Origin: Leptospira dzoumogneensis
GTDB taxonomy: Bacteria > Spirochaetota > Leptospiria > Leptospirales > Leptospiraceae
Assembly (NCBI RefSeq): GCF_004770895.1
Contig: NZ_RQHS01000005.1
Location: 558,001-622,000 of the forward strand
Length of the DNA stretch: 64,000 nt
Direction of reading: 5' to 3'
Shown here: positions 51,989 through 61,915 of the stretch, one piece after another
Layout of the letters: each line of letters opens with the position of its first letter
Position numbering within the stretch: the stretch's first letter is position 1
The notes under the pieces: model-generated
Databases searched by the model: none
Told to the model about the DNA's origin: nothing
What the model saw: the letters and a program-made list of their open reading frames with translations, nothing else
Made by a program: the position numbers and the translations under genes

Positions 51989-53809
51989 TTATTCCACGAT
52001 CCTCTCTTCGGATTTTTCTAAGATACGATTTTTTACGGGATTCGATTTCTGATAAATTTCTTCCGCTTCGCTATCGTATCGTTTTACGGACCTATGGGAG
52101 ATTTCCGGAGTCAATTCTATGGAGATGGATCTGGTCGCGCCGCCGGCAGGTTTTGTAAAATTAGCCAGAGTATCGCCTCCTTTGATAATGGAATGACCGG
52201 GCTGATTGAGCACTGCAAATATTATATGTTTTGCATATGTTAGTCCTGCTCTCATTCTAGGAGGAGCCAAAGGTTCCATCGGGATCCAGCCTAAAGAAGG
52301 GTGCCACACTTCCGCAATTTTATGATTCAATTCCACTTTTTCCCCTACAGGCAGCCAGTTCCAAGCCATTCTAGCCGGTATCCCCGCACTTCTTAGCAAT
52401 GAGATCTGAGCGTAACTATGTTCAGTGCAGGAGCCATGTCCGTTTTGAAGAACGGTGGGCGCAGGGTCGAATCTGCCATCCTGCTTATAAACCATATTCT
52501 TTCGAATGTATCTATATACCGATTGTATATATTCCTCTATATTCGAGCTGGAGGATTTGAGCTCATCTCTGATCCGAATGATCTCAGGATCCGAGATCTT
52601 ATAAACGGAAACGTCCTCAAGATACTGTTTCCATTCGCTCGGCACCCTCCAATCTTCCCAAGAAGTCCGGAAATTGGTAAGTCCCGAATCTATATTATAT
52701 CTTGTTAATTTAGCTGAATATACCGTTTCTTCCCATGTTTGTCCCGAACTTAAAGCGGGGATAGGAATGATCAACGTACGATTATTCTGCTTATCTTCCG
52801 TCAATTTTCCGTTCGGATGGAATTTTTCTTCGCTCAATACTTGAGAAGAAGTTTCCTGAGGCGGAATAGCTACCGCTATCTCTGTTTCCGGAGAATTTTC
52901 CTTAGGAGCGATCTTTAAAACGAAACGTAAGGTATCCTTGCTGGGCGAAAATCTATAACTTAGATTTCCTTTAAGCACGAAATTTTCCTGCTTTCCTGGG
53001 TAGTAATCGTTTCCGATACGTATTAGATTTTGATAAATTTCGGATTCAGGACTGAGAACTATTAGATCGTTCTTGAAACAGGAGAGTCTGCCTGCTTCTT
53101 TGGATTCCAAATGTACCGTGAAACTGTTCTTGATCTTATTCAAAATGGGATCGTAAGAATGTAAATTCGTTCCGTCCTTGGAATACCAAAAAAAGATCTC
53201 TTTTCCGGAACAATCGAATGAGAAAGAAACTTTGGGAAGAGGTAGATCTTTTTGTTCTAATTCGGATCCTGTTTCCTTCTCGTAAAAGATCAGTTTATTC
53301 TCTCTGATCTCGAAAAGTTTTCCCTGGGCAAAACCTATATTTCCCCAAGCAGCTCCGGTTTGTGCGAATGGGATCTTTTTTTTGATCTCTAAAGAGCCGT
53401 TCTGTAAGACCACGATCTCCTTTTTAAGCCTTACATAAATTTTATCTTCTTCCTTATCCCACGCAAGACCTCTTACGGTTTCCTTTAGATCGAACCGATT
53501 TCCAGCTCCTGTCTTAATATTCCTGATAAGTAATCCGCTGGTGTTCTTTCCGTTCGTATCCGGAAAATTTGCGGGCAGATAAAGATCTTCTCCGATCAGC
53601 AAACTTCCTTGGGAGGACTTGATCTTTTCTTCAGGGGCTAAGGGAGAAGGGGAGAATATTTTAGGTTCTGCCGCCTCCCATTTCATGGAAGAATAAGCGG
53701 ATTCGGAAGCCAATTCCGTAAAGAACAAACAAAAGAATATAAGGATCAGGAAAAGTGGAACACGTAAGAAATCCATCCGTCTTTGGACGGATATGGTTTT
53801 CAAAATCAA
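51989..53809 (-). CDS. transglutaminase-like domain exported protein
   Basis: A 606-residue protein with an N-terminal hydrophobic segment (about residues 15-33, VPLFLILIFFCLFFTELA). A large middle part has beta-propeller-like sequence (GLLIRNIKTG, LAWDKEEDKIYVRLKKE, IFFWYSKDGTNLHSYDP). The C-terminal transglutaminase core has Cys in QNGHGSCTEHSYAQISLLRSAG (about residue 467), His in NHKIAEVWHPSLGWIPMEP and Asp-like positions after it. The core is usually a protease-like or cross-linking fold in bacteria. The substrate is unknown. The next upstream gene starts 6 bp away on the same strand. Confidence 0.8.
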   Translation of the reverse strand: MILKTISVQRRMDFLRVPLFLILIFFCLFFTELASESAYSSMKWEAAEPKIFSPSPLAPEEKIKSSQGSLLIGEDLYLPANFPDTNGKNTSGLLIRNIKTGAGNRFDLKETVRGLAWDKEEDKIYVRLKKEIVVLQNGSLEIKKKIPFAQTGAAWGNIGFAQGKLFEIRENKLIFYEKETGSELEQKDLPLPKVSFSFDCSGKEIFFWYSKDGTNLHSYDPILNKIKNSFTVHLESKEAGRLSCFKNDLIVLSPESEIYQNLIRIGNDYYPGKQENFVLKGNLSYRFSPSKDTLRFVLKIAPKENSPETEIAVAIPPQETSSQVLSEEKFHPNGKLTEDKQNNRTLIIPIPALSSGQTWEETVYSAKLTRYNIDSGLTNFRTSWEDWRVPSEWKQYLEDVSVYKISDPEIIRIRDELKSSSSNIEEYIQSVYRYIRKNMVYKQDGRFDPAPTVLQNGHGSCTEHSYAQISLLRSAGIPARMAWNWLPVGEKVELNHKIAEVWHPSLGWIPMEPLAPPRMRAGLTYAKHIIFAVLNQPGHSIIKGGDTLANFTKPAGGATRSISIELTPEISHRSVKRYDSEAEEIYQKSNPVKNRILEKSEERIVE

Positions 53810-53815
53810 ACCGTT

Positions 53816-54703
53816 TTATGCAGGGATTTGCTCGGAAACCTGGGTCACCCAAGACGCATAATAGTTGGATAATGTCCTAAGGAACATTAGATCCATATCA
53901 TTCTCCGTCCCAATAGCGCGTAACGCGTTTGCGTATTGTGTCCTAAAATCGGTTAGTGGAGCGGTTTCTTGGATATGGTTTCTCATGGACTGGGCTTGTT
54001 CCGGACCAAAACCGTATTCGGTGGACCATTTATCGATCAGTGTCCCGCAATTGTACTTACGGGAAAGAAGGATTTGGGCCAAAATATTTCGGAACATATT
54101 TTCGATAGAAACGATTGTAATCTCTTTATGATTGATAGAGATCTCAGTGATGATCTCGTCCTTCTTGTCGATCACTGCCTTGGAAGTTCCCATTTTATTG
54201 AAAAATTTAGAAAGATCGTTATAGGCTCTAAAATGTTTTAAGATCAGTTCCCTGTCTTTTACATCCACAGTTCTTTGGTCCTCAGGATGGCTCATCTCTT
54301 GAAGGATAGATTCTATCACTTGAAACATGATGTCGAAGGTGAACTGAGTGGACTTGCCTAATAAATATCTGATCTCATTTTGGAATGCTGCATGAACATA
54401 TGAGAAGAATGCTTCTAACTTTTCAGGATTGAGTACTGTAGAAGTCTTAAATACAGAGATCATATCCCGAACAAACTTGGCTCTGTCTAGGATGGGGAAT
54501 TGTTCCGGATGATTGGAATGAGTGCGGATAAAAGTCTCTTTAACTACTTTGACCGAACCTCCCCGAACTTCTTCACTTCGAAATAGAACTCGATAGAGAA
54601 GAACTGAGATCTCTCGGGAAGTTTTTTTATCTTTCAGAGTTTTTAAGTCGGAAGCTTCGAGAATTTCTCTGCTTCCTGCAGGCTTGCTCTGGATTTCTCC
54701 CAT
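53816..54703 (-). CDS. hypothetical protein, Leptospira-type
   Basis: A 295-residue soluble protein without signal or membrane segments, mostly helical: KFVRDMISVFKTSTVLNPEK, RYLLGKSTQFTFDIMFQVIE, DLSKFFNKMGTSKAVIDKKD, IENMFRNILAQILLSRK. No family is recognised and no catalytic motif stands out. It lies 6 bp upstream of the transglutaminase gene and is likely co-transcribed with it. Confidence 0.65.
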   Translation of the reverse strand: MGEIQSKPAGSREILEASDLKTLKDKKTSREISVLLYRVLFRSEEVRGGSVKVVKETFIRTHSNHPEQFPILDRAKFVRDMISVFKTSTVLNPEKLEAFFSYVHAAFQNEIRYLLGKSTQFTFDIMFQVIESILQEMSHPEDQRTVDVKDRELILKHFRAYNDLSKFFNKMGTSKAVIDKKDEIITEISINHKEITIVSIENMFRNILAQILLSRKYNCGTLIDKWSTEYGFGPEQAQSMRNHIQETAPLTDFRTQYANALRAIGTENDMDLMFLRTLSNYYASWVTQVSEQIPA

Positions 54704-54840
54704 GAATGGTTATGCCGATATTCCCGAACGATTGTTAGGTCGATCTTGGTATGAAAAAGTTAATTGTAAAGCAGATTTGGTTGATGAGGTAGAAATCCCA
54801 TTGATTTTTCAACTAAGCGTTCGAAAATCGAGCGAAATCT

Positions 54841-55863
54841 ATGCAAAAAATTATCGGGCCCGAAAATCAAGTGCACTATGGAGTTTGGGATGGTCCGATC
54901 GAATTCAATCATCACGATTTTACTCTTCTGGATTTTTTCGGAAAAGAGATCAAAGGGCTTAAAAAGAAGTTCGCCTTCCATTCTTTCAATTATCTAGGGA
55001 TCATGATGGAAGACTGTTTGGTCGGGATCGCGGCCGTGAGTCTTGGATATGCGTATAACGTGTTTGCTTATCTATATAAATTCGATCAGGGTAAAGTCTA
55101 CGAATTCGATGTAAAAGGCCCCGACTTAGGTCTTGCTTTAAAATTCCCGGCTAATCCGGATGAATACGAGATTTCTTTCAAAAAGGGAAAGTCCTTCCTG
55201 AATATCCGCAAGTCCCATTCGGAAGGAAAACTTCTACTAGATGCGAACTTTGGAAATAAATTGGAGATCTCGGGAGAATTCCCATATTCTCTGATCACTC
55301 ATAATCCTCTTAGGGTCCTAAATCCTTCCGAGCCGAGTCGTTGGACATTCACTGAAAAATGTTCTCCTTTGATCCCTGATCGTATCAGTGTAAAATATGA
55401 GAAGAAGGAACTGGTCAGGGATCCTTCCAGGACAACTATGGTCTATGATTGGTCCGGCGGTTATTTGAGAAGGGAGACAAATTGGTATTGGGCCGCATTC
55501 TCTTCCGTACTTCCGGATAGGACCAAAATAGGAGCCAATTTTGCGGCTTTAGTAAACGAAAGTTTTTTTCCGGAGAATGCTTACTGGATCGATTCCGAAA
55601 GACAAAGAGTCAGCAGATGTATATTCGATTTTTCTCATAAAGATCCGTATAAACCTTGGAGGCTTTGGGACGAAGATGGGCGTATCCGCTTGGAATTCGA
55701 ACCAAAGGGAGAAAGAAGAGAAAAAGTAAATCTGATCTGGACCAAATTATATTTCAGGCAATTTGTAGGAAAATTTTCAGGAAGTTTCAGGCCGGAAAAG
55801 GGAAGGGAAGTCCAGATCAAAGATGTCTGGGGTTTCACCGAGTTCCATAGATCTCTTTGGTAG
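54841..55863 (+). CDS. DUF2804 family protein
   Basis: A 340-residue protein with the DUF2804 pattern: VWDGPIEFNHHDFTLLDFFGKEIKGLKKKFAFHSFNYLGIM, VYDWSGGYLRRETNWYWAAF and FVGKFSGSFRPEKGREVQIKDVWGFTEFHRSLW at the C terminus. The family is uncharacterised. No signal peptide. The last 41 bp overlap the next gene in a different frame, suggesting coupling. Confidence 0.8.
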   Translation: MQKIIGPENQVHYGVWDGPIEFNHHDFTLLDFFGKEIKGLKKKFAFHSFNYLGIMMEDCLVGIAAVSLGYAYNVFAYLYKFDQGKVYEFDVKGPDLGLALKFPANPDEYEISFKKGKSFLNIRKSHSEGKLLLDANFGNKLEISGEFPYSLITHNPLRVLNPSEPSRWTFTEKCSPLIPDRISVKYEKKELVRDPSRTTMVYDWSGGYLRRETNWYWAAFSSVLPDRTKIGANFAALVNESFFPENAYWIDSERQRVSRCIFDFSHKDPYKPWRLWDEDGRIRLEFEPKGERREKVNLIWTKLYFRQFVGKFSGSFRPEKGREVQIKDVWGFTEFHRSLW

Positions 55864-56998
55864 TATTTACAATTTGAAATCCGAAAATCCGATCCGTATC
55901 TTATCCATTGATCTTTTGAGAGGTCTGACTGTGGCGGGGATGATCCTGGTGAATAACCCGGGAACCTGGTCCAATATGTATTGGCCTCTCAAACATGCAA
56001 AATGGGATGGATGTACTCCGACAGATCTGGTGTTTCCTTTTTTTCTTTTTGTGGTAGGAGCTTCCATTCCTTACTCCATATCCAATGGAATACAAGAATT
56101 TCCTAAAATACTAAAACGTGCATCTATCCTGATCTTTCTAGGATTGTTTTTGAATTTTTTCGGAGAATGGAGTTTTGCCAATCTTAGATTTCCTGGAGTT
56201 CTGCAAAGAATAGGGTTCGCTTATTTTTTCGGTGCGATCGTATATCGTGAGAAAAATCTAAAATTCAGGATCTTTCTATTTGTATCCTTACTGATCTCTT
56301 ATTGGTATTTACAGGAATTTGTTCCTCCTCCTGGAGCTTTAGAGCCAAGTATGAAAGAAGGAAAAGACTGGGGAGCCTGGTTGGATAGAGAAATTTTTGG
56401 CCAAGCACATTTGTGGAAATTCGGTAAAGTCTGGGATCCGGAAGGACTTTTGACTTCTTTTACATCCATAGGTTCTGTATTCTGCGGGATTTTTGCGGGA
56501 GAATTTATTAAGGTCCATTTGGAGAAGAGGGAGTCTCTTCTTTCTATATCCGGAAAAATAGCGTTAGGCGCATTTATCGTTCTGCTTGTGAGCGGGGTTT
56601 GGGGAATTTATTATCCGATCAATAAAAGTTTATGGACCGGAACTTATTCTCTTTGGACCGCAGGATGGGCCCTGCTTGTTATTTCTTTGTTTTTAATTTT
56701 AGAAAAATTCGATAGATTAGAGTTTAAGGCTCTGAAAATTTTTCTTCTTCCTTTCGGAAAGAATGCTTTGCTTGTGTTTTTCGGCTCGGGGATTTTTGCC
56801 AGAAGTTTGAATATAATCATGGTCTCTTCTCCGGAAGGGAAAAAGATCCCTTTGAAAAATATGATCTATCTAGAATATTATAAAAGCTGGATAGATTCCC
56901 CGGAGTTGAGTTCTTTTTTATATTCCGTAACTGTGTTGGTCTTATGGTTTTTGATCCTTTTCTTTTTGGATAAAAAAAGATTATATTGGAAAATTTAA
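55823..56998 (+). CDS. DUF5009/heparan-alpha-glucosaminide acetyltransferase-like membrane protein
   Basis: A 391-residue membrane protein with about ten helices. The family N-terminal motif is RILSIDLLRGLTVAGMILVNNPG, followed by WDGCTPTDLVFPFFLFVVGAS, which holds the conserved Asp of the acyltransferase-3-like group. A later KNALLVFFGSGIFARSLNIIM is also typical. Members move acyl groups across membranes, for example in glycan or lipid modification; the substrate is not known. The given start overlaps DUF2804 by 41 nt. A shorter start at the TTG at 55873 would still contain the first helix. It shares a TTAA stop with cheY. Confidence 0.8.
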   Translation: MSGVSPSSIDLFGSIYNLKSENPIRILSIDLLRGLTVAGMILVNNPGTWSNMYWPLKHAKWDGCTPTDLVFPFFLFVVGASIPYSISNGIQEFPKILKRASILIFLGLFLNFFGEWSFANLRFPGVLQRIGFAYFFGAIVYREKNLKFRIFLFVSLLISYWYLQEFVPPPGALEPSMKEGKDWGAWLDREIFGQAHLWKFGKVWDPEGLLTSFTSIGSVFCGIFAGEFIKVHLEKRESLLSISGKIALGAFIVLLVSGVWGIYYPINKSLWTGTYSLWTAGWALLVISLFLILEKFDRLEFKALKIFLLPFGKNALLVFFGSGIFARSLNIIMVSSPEGKKIPLKNMIYLEYYKSWIDSPELSSFLYSVTVLVLWFLILFFLDKKRLYWKI

Positions 56999-57363
56999 GA
57001 ACCGATCAGATGTTTTACCGCCGCGAGAAGATCCTCGTCGTTAAAAGGTTTGATCATCCATCCTTTTGCTCCTGCATCCTTTCCTTGTGATTTCATTGCG
57101 TCACTGGATTCAGTGGTAAGGATCAGTATTTTCATACTTTTTCCTTTTTCAGTTCTTAAAACTTCCTTAGTGAGTTCTATTCCTGTTCTGCCGGGCATAT
57201 TCACGTCGAAGATACCTATGTCGAAAGGACCCTCCGATTCTATTTTAGTAAGTGCTTCATCAGGACCTGCTGCCTTACATACGGAATAACCTTCTTCCGT
57301 AAGAGTGAAATCTAAAAGTTTTAAAACTGTGGGAGCGTCGTCTACGCAGAGTATCTTTGTCAT
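56995..57363 (-). CDS. CheY-like single-domain response regulator
   Basis: A 122-residue receiver: ILCVDDAPTVLKLLDFTLTE, Asp in DIGIFDVNMPGRTG (about residue 54), Thr in ILTTESSDA and Lys in GWMIKPFND (about 105). No output domain, so it works by protein contact, probably with the flagellar switch or as a phosphate sink. It is the last gene of the cheW-mcp-cheA-cheB-cheY cluster. Confidence 0.93.
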   Translation of the reverse strand: MTKILCVDDAPTVLKLLDFTLTEEGYSVCKAAGPDEALTKIESEGPFDIGIFDVNMPGRTGIELTKEVLRTEKGKSMKILILTTESSDAMKSQGKDAGAKGWMIKPFNDEDLLAAVKHLIGS

Positions 57364-57381
57364 TTTCTACCTAACCTTTGA

Positions 57382-58428
57382 TTAATTATAACTGTTTGCT
57401 GTTCCGAAACATAGTTCTGAAATTTTTTCCGGGATATTGTCTAATGAGATCTGTTCTTTTACTGCGCCCATCTCATATGCTTCTCTAGGCATTCCGTACA
57501 CTACGGATGTGGATTCGTCTTGACCGAAAGTCATTGCGCCTTTTTCGGAAAGCGCCTTGAGCCCTCTAGCTCCGTCTTTTCCCATTCCTGTGAGAAGAAA
57601 GGCCGCGCAAAAAGAAGCCAATGGGGATCTTGAAATTGAATTGAATAATACGTCTACGGAAGGTCTATGACCTGTGACCTTCTCTCTTTTATGTATTCGA
57701 ATATTATAATATGGAGGATCTCCAATTTCCATATGATGATCCCCTCTGGCTACATACACGTTCCCTTTCGAGATACTCTGGCCTTCTTGGGCCTCTTGGA
57801 CCTTTAGAAGAGAAACGGAATCCAATCTTTCCGCAAACATTCCCGTAAAATATTCGGGCATATGTTGTACGATCAAGATAGGAGGAAGTTCTCCGGGAAG
57901 ATTTCGAAGTAAATATTCTATCGCTTGTGTTCCGCCTGTAGAAGCTCCGATCGCGATCAATTTGATCTTAGAAACCGCGGAGCCTGTCTGGGTTTTTGTT
58001 TGAGAGGTCTTTTGATTTCGGTTTAATACGTCGGAAACATTCGTTTTGGCGCAGGCTCGGATCTTATTCTTAAGTTCCAGCATCATTCTGAGGAAATCTT
58101 CCTCGCTTCCGTCCGCTTTTTGAACGAAGTCTAAAGCCCCTGCTTGTAAGGAATCTAATGTTACTTTGGCTCCCGCTTCCGTGAAGGAGCTAAGCATAAT
58201 AACCGGAATAGGAAATTTAGGCATCAGCCATTGTAGGAATTCTATCCCGCTGATATCGGGCATCTCCACGTCTAATGTGATCACATCGGGTCTTGCTTTT
58301 AGGACTTCCTTCATTGCTTCAGTCGCAGTAGAAGATCCCACCACCGTAAATCTGGGATCATCCTGCAATTGGGAGGCGATTATCTCACGGACAATCCGGT
58401 TATCGTCTATGATATACACCTTGATCAT
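57382..58428 (-). CDS. cheB: chemotaxis protein-glutamate methylesterase CheB
   Basis: A 348-residue protein that removes methyl groups from chemoreceptors. Receiver: VYIIDDNRIVREIIAS with Asp in DVITLDVEMPDISG (about residue 54). Catalytic domain: Ser in IAIGASTGGTQAIEYLL (about 162), His in ILIVQHMPEYFTGMFA (about 189), and Asp in LLTGMGKDGARGLKAL (about 286). These are the standard CheB triad segments. The gene lies 6 bp after cheA. No cheR is present in the window. Confidence 0.95.
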   Translation of the reverse strand: MIKVYIIDDNRIVREIIASQLQDDPRFTVVGSSTATEAMKEVLKARPDVITLDVEMPDISGIEFLQWLMPKFPIPVIMLSSFTEAGAKVTLDSLQAGALDFVQKADGSEEDFLRMMLELKNKIRACAKTNVSDVLNRNQKTSQTKTQTGSAVSKIKLIAIGASTGGTQAIEYLLRNLPGELPPILIVQHMPEYFTGMFAERLDSVSLLKVQEAQEGQSISKGNVYVARGDHHMEIGDPPYYNIRIHKREKVTGHRPSVDVLFNSISRSPLASFCAAFLLTGMGKDGARGLKALSEKGAMTFGQDESTSVVYGMPREAYEMGAVKEQISLDNIPEKISELCFGTANSYN

Positions 58429-58434
58429 TCTAGC

Positions 58435-60252
58435 TTAGGCCAATTTTTCCAGACTTAGATTTGAGTTTTCATTCGTGGACGTACCAGCCGTAGTACCGTG
58501 GAATTTTTCGAAAAGGAATTTGGTATCTAGTATCAAACTTACTCTTCCGTTGCCTAGGATCGTAAATCCGTTCACTCCCTGGGCCTTTTGGATAGAAGAA
58601 GAAAGCGGTTTGATCACAATATTCTGATTTCCTAATACTTCATCCACGAGTATTCCCAAGAATCTGTCTTCATTCTCTAAAATGATCAAGACAGGATTTT
58701 TACTTTTGTATTCCAGTTTTTCCCTGAGACCGAGTAGATCATTGATCCGTATCACGGGTATATAGATCCCTCTTAAGTCCAAGACCTCTTGGTCCTTATA
58801 AGGATGGATCAATTTCTGATCTTTTAGACTTACTAATTCGCTGATTTCTATCGTAGGCAGGGTGAGATAGGTACCTCCTACTTCGAAAACGGTCCCTTCA
58901 ATAATCCCTAAAGTAAGAGGAATTCTTAAAATGAAAGTGGTACCTTCTCCTTTTTTGGAACGCACCTCTACTTTACCGTTCAGTTTTTTGATATTCTGGA
59001 GAACGATATCCATTCCGACACCTCTGCCGGAAATATCGGTGAGTTTTTCCGCTGTAGAAAATCCCGGAGTGAATATAAGTTGGAAAACTTCCTTATCGCT
59101 CATTTCGTCCGGATTTCCTTTTAGGATACCTTTTTCTCTGGCTTTGTTGATGATCTTTTCTCGATCAAGCCCTCGTCCGTCATCCGCTACTAGGATCCAA
59201 ACTTCGTTTGCGGATTGTCTCGCTTGTAAACGGATGATCCCTTTATCTTTTTTGCCGAGTTCCGCTCTTTCTTCCGGAGCTTCTAAACCGTGATCGATAG
59301 AATTTCTTAATAGATGGATGATCGGATCTTGGATGATCTCTACTACGGATTTATCTACTTCCGTATCTTCTCCGCCGATCTTGAAATCCAATTTTTTCTG
59401 GGAACGTTTTTGTAAGTCTCTTACCAACCGATTCATTTTTTGAAAGGTGGATGATAAAGGTACCATTCTCATGGATAACGTAACTTCTTGTAGATCTCGT
59501 ACGATCTTGTGAAGATGTCTTGCTGCAGAACGGAAACCTTCTAATCTTAATCCTTCTAATTCTGGGTGATGGATCACGTTAGACTCCGCTATTACCAATT
59601 CTCCCATGAAGTCCATTAGTTGGTCTAACTTATCCGTAGTGATACGAATATCTTTCTTTTTCTCGACGACTTGGACTTCTTGTATGATCGGGTTTACTTC
59701 CGAAGAAGTAGCCGGGATTTTTTCCACGATTGCGGGTTTAGTCTCTTCTTCGAAAAATCCGAATCCTTTCGGAGCAGGGGGAGCCTCTTCTTCAAAAAAT
59801 CCGAATTTGTTTTCTGGAGTAGTTTTTTCTTTTTCGGAACCTTTGGAAATTCGATCCAATTGTTCTTTAAGTTTATTTCGGATGATCTCGGTTTCTTGCT
59901 CAAAACCGGAATCGGTTTTTTCCTCTTCCACACGATCGAATATTCTGCGGAGAAGGTCCAAAGTTTCCATCAGATCGTCGCTGAAATCGAACTCGGTAAC
60001 TTTATCCTGATTTCTTAATATATCTAAAAGTGTTTCACCCAGGTGAGTGATCTTGACCACCGTTTCCAGTTTTAATAAACCGGAAGAGCCCTTGAGGGTA
60101 TGGAAAAAACGGAAGGCCTTGTTTAGAGTTTCCGGATTCCCTTGACCTGCGGTCTCAATTTCCTCTTCTAATGTTAGGAGAGAAGTTTCAGCTGAGTCGA
60201 TCAGGTCTCGGGCTTCCGAAACGAATTCCGAAAGAAGATGTTCTCGATCCAT
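58435..60252 (-). CDS. cheA: chemotaxis histidine kinase CheA
   Basis: A 605-residue kinase controlled by receptors. P1: phospho-H51 in FRFFHTLKGSSGLL. A 60-residue linker follows instead of a P2 domain; it carries two copies of FGFFEEE (residues 150-156 and 164-170). P3 dimerisation: RITTDKLDQLMDFMGELVIAES (about 203-224). P4 ATPase: DPIIHLLRNSIDHGLE, DDGRGLDREKI, GVGMDIVLQNIKKL. P5 CheW-like: VFEVGGTYLTLPTIEISELV to the end. No CheY/CheB-binding P2 domain is recognisable. It starts 3 bp after mcp. Confidence 0.95.
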   Translation of the reverse strand: MDREHLLSEFVSEARDLIDSAETSLLTLEEEIETAGQGNPETLNKAFRFFHTLKGSSGLLKLETVVKITHLGETLLDILRNQDKVTEFDFSDDLMETLDLLRRIFDRVEEEKTDSGFEQETEIIRNKLKEQLDRISKGSEKEKTTPENKFGFFEEEAPPAPKGFGFFEEETKPAIVEKIPATSSEVNPIIQEVQVVEKKKDIRITTDKLDQLMDFMGELVIAESNVIHHPELEGLRLEGFRSAARHLHKIVRDLQEVTLSMRMVPLSSTFQKMNRLVRDLQKRSQKKLDFKIGGEDTEVDKSVVEIIQDPIIHLLRNSIDHGLEAPEERAELGKKDKGIIRLQARQSANEVWILVADDGRGLDREKIINKAREKGILKGNPDEMSDKEVFQLIFTPGFSTAEKLTDISGRGVGMDIVLQNIKKLNGKVEVRSKKGEGTTFILRIPLTLGIIEGTVFEVGGTYLTLPTIEISELVSLKDQKLIHPYKDQEVLDLRGIYIPVIRINDLLGLREKLEYKSKNPVLIILENEDRFLGILVDEVLGNQNIVIKPLSSSIQKAQGVNGFTILGNGRVSLILDTKFLFEKFHGTTAGTSTNENSNLSLEKLA

Positions 60253-60255
60253 ATT

Positions 60256-61872
60256 TTATACTTTGATTTCGCCGGAGTTCTCTTCCGATCCGGAAGAAGT
60301 TTCGGAATGGCTAGTTGCCTCGGATTCTTCTTCTATCAGAGGAAGGAAGTTTTTTCCATTCGATGCCTTTTTAGGATCTTTTTTTGCGTTCCCGAATTGA
60401 GAAGCTGCATGTTTTAGATCGAAATGAGGAGCATGGAAATGGGATTTGATCGGTTGATTTACAGGTGAGCTACTTCTATCCTGCTTTTTGGATTTTCCTT
60501 TGGAAGCAGTTAATACTTCTTCTCTGATCTTGATCAGAGTTCCCATTACTTCTAAAAGAGTTTCCGCTTGTTCGTTCAATTCTTTCGCAGTGGACGCTAA
60601 CTCTTCCGATGCAGCGGCATTCTCTTGAGTAGCTTGGTCCAATTGGACCATTGCAGTATTGATCTGAGTAATACCTCTTGCTTGTTCATCGGAAGAAACT
60701 GAAATTTCTTGGATCAGCTTTGCAGTATTCTCTATACTCGGAACGATCTCTTCTATTAGTTTTCCTGCATCTTCAGCGCGCTCTACCGAATCTTTAGAAA
60801 GTCCATTGATCTCTTGGGCGGCGATCTGGCTTCTTTCTGCGAGTTTTCTTACCTCGTCGGCAACCACTGCGAATCCTTTCCCGTGTTTACCCGCTCTAGC
60901 TGCTTCGATCGCAGCGTTTAACGCTAGTAAGTTGGTTTGGTAAGCGATCTCTTCTATAATATTGACTTTTCCGGAGATCTTTTTCATTGCATTTAAGGTT
61001 TCCAGCACGGACTTTCTACCCTTACTCGCATCTTTAGCGGAAGATTCCGCCATAGAGTTCGTCTCTTTTGCATTATGGGAGTTCTGCTCTATCGTAGAGG
61101 ACATTTCTTCCACTGCTGCAGTCGTTTCTTCTAAACTGGCTGCTTGTTCATTGGAAGATTGGCTTAAGGAGAATGCGGTCGCGGATACTTGTGCTGCCGC
61201 TGAAGAGACCGAACCTACTACTTCTAACGCGGTGCTTAGGGCCTTATTGACTGAGACTGTGATCCAAACAGCGCAGCCTACGGCGATCAAAGAAGAAATT
61301 ATAGGGATTAGGATCATCAAAAAAGTGGTTTCAGCATATAGCTCGTCCGTGTTCTTATTTGCATCATCCAATTCTTTTTGAGCACGATCGATCATTTGGT
61401 TGAGGAAACCTTCCATCTTATCCAAATAACTTCTGAGTTGAACTTGAGAGAGCTGTCTTGCTTCTACGTTCTTATTGATATACGCGAGATCTAAAACTTT
61501 TTTCAGGGTAGCTCTATAATCTTTTTCTACTACTCTGAACTCCTCCATATTTTTTTTGCCTGCTTCCTGGAGCAGGGGATAAACTTCGGGGCTCAACTGG
61601 GAGACGATAGCTAAATTTGTTTCCGTTTCACCGATATACCTTTTCATATCTTCTTCTTCGGTGGAAAGGATAGTGTTTTTTTCGGCCCGGGTGACCTTGA
61701 GTATCGCGGTTCGCATCGCTAAAAGCATAGTAGATTTTTTAGCGGAAACGTTGACCGCTTTAGTGACTACTGCATTAAAAGTATTTAAACGATATATTGC
61801 AAATCCTGCTACGAAGATCAACAGAACGACTACGGTTGAGAATCCTATGGTTAATTTGGCTTTGACGCTCAT
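60256..61872 (-). CDS. methyl-accepting chemotaxis protein without HAMP domain
   Basis: A 538-residue chemoreceptor. TM1 at about 9-28; a sensing four-helix bundle (4HB_MCP-like, [24 protein letters not shown]) at about 30-180; TM2 at about 183-206. The cytoplasmic part starts almost at once with [20 protein letters not shown], leaving no room for a full HAMP domain. The signalling tip has [45 protein letters not shown], the universal MCP hairpin. The C-terminal tail (residues about 455-538) is charged and low-complexity. The ligand is unknown. Confidence 0.93.
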   Translation of the reverse strand: MSVKAKLTIGFSTVVVLLIFVAGFAIYRLNTFNAVVTKAVNVSAKKSTMLLAMRTAILKVTRAEKNTILSTEEEDMKRYIGETETNLAIVSQLSPEVYPLLQEAGKKNMEEFRVVEKDYRATLKKVLDLAYINKNVEARQLSQVQLRSYLDKMEGFLNQMIDRAQKELDDANKNTDELYAETTFLMILIPIISSLIAVGCAVWITVSVNKALSTALEVVGSVSSAAAQVSATAFSLSQSSNEQAASLEETTAAVEEMSSTIEQNSHNAKETNSMAESSAKDASKGRKSVLETLNAMKKISGKVNIIEEIAYQTNLLALNAAIEAARAGKHGKGFAVVADEVRKLAERSQIAAQEINGLSKDSVERAEDAGKLIEEIVPSIENTAKLIQEISVSSDEQARGITQINTAMVQLDQATQENAAASEELASTAKELNEQAETLLEVMGTLIKIREEVLTASKGKSKKQDRSSSPVNQPIKSHFHAPHFDLKHAASQFGNAKKDPKKASNGKNFLPLIEEESEATSHSETSSGSEENSGEIKV

Positions 61873-61915
61873 TCTTCTATCCTTGATTTATTATAAATTT
61901 CTTTTGTTTGGTTGT

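Noticed and set aside
59606..60010. 134-residue plus-strand ORF
   Set aside because: Antisense to the CheA linker; Ser/Phe-rich composition is the complement of the Glu/Lys-rich linker.
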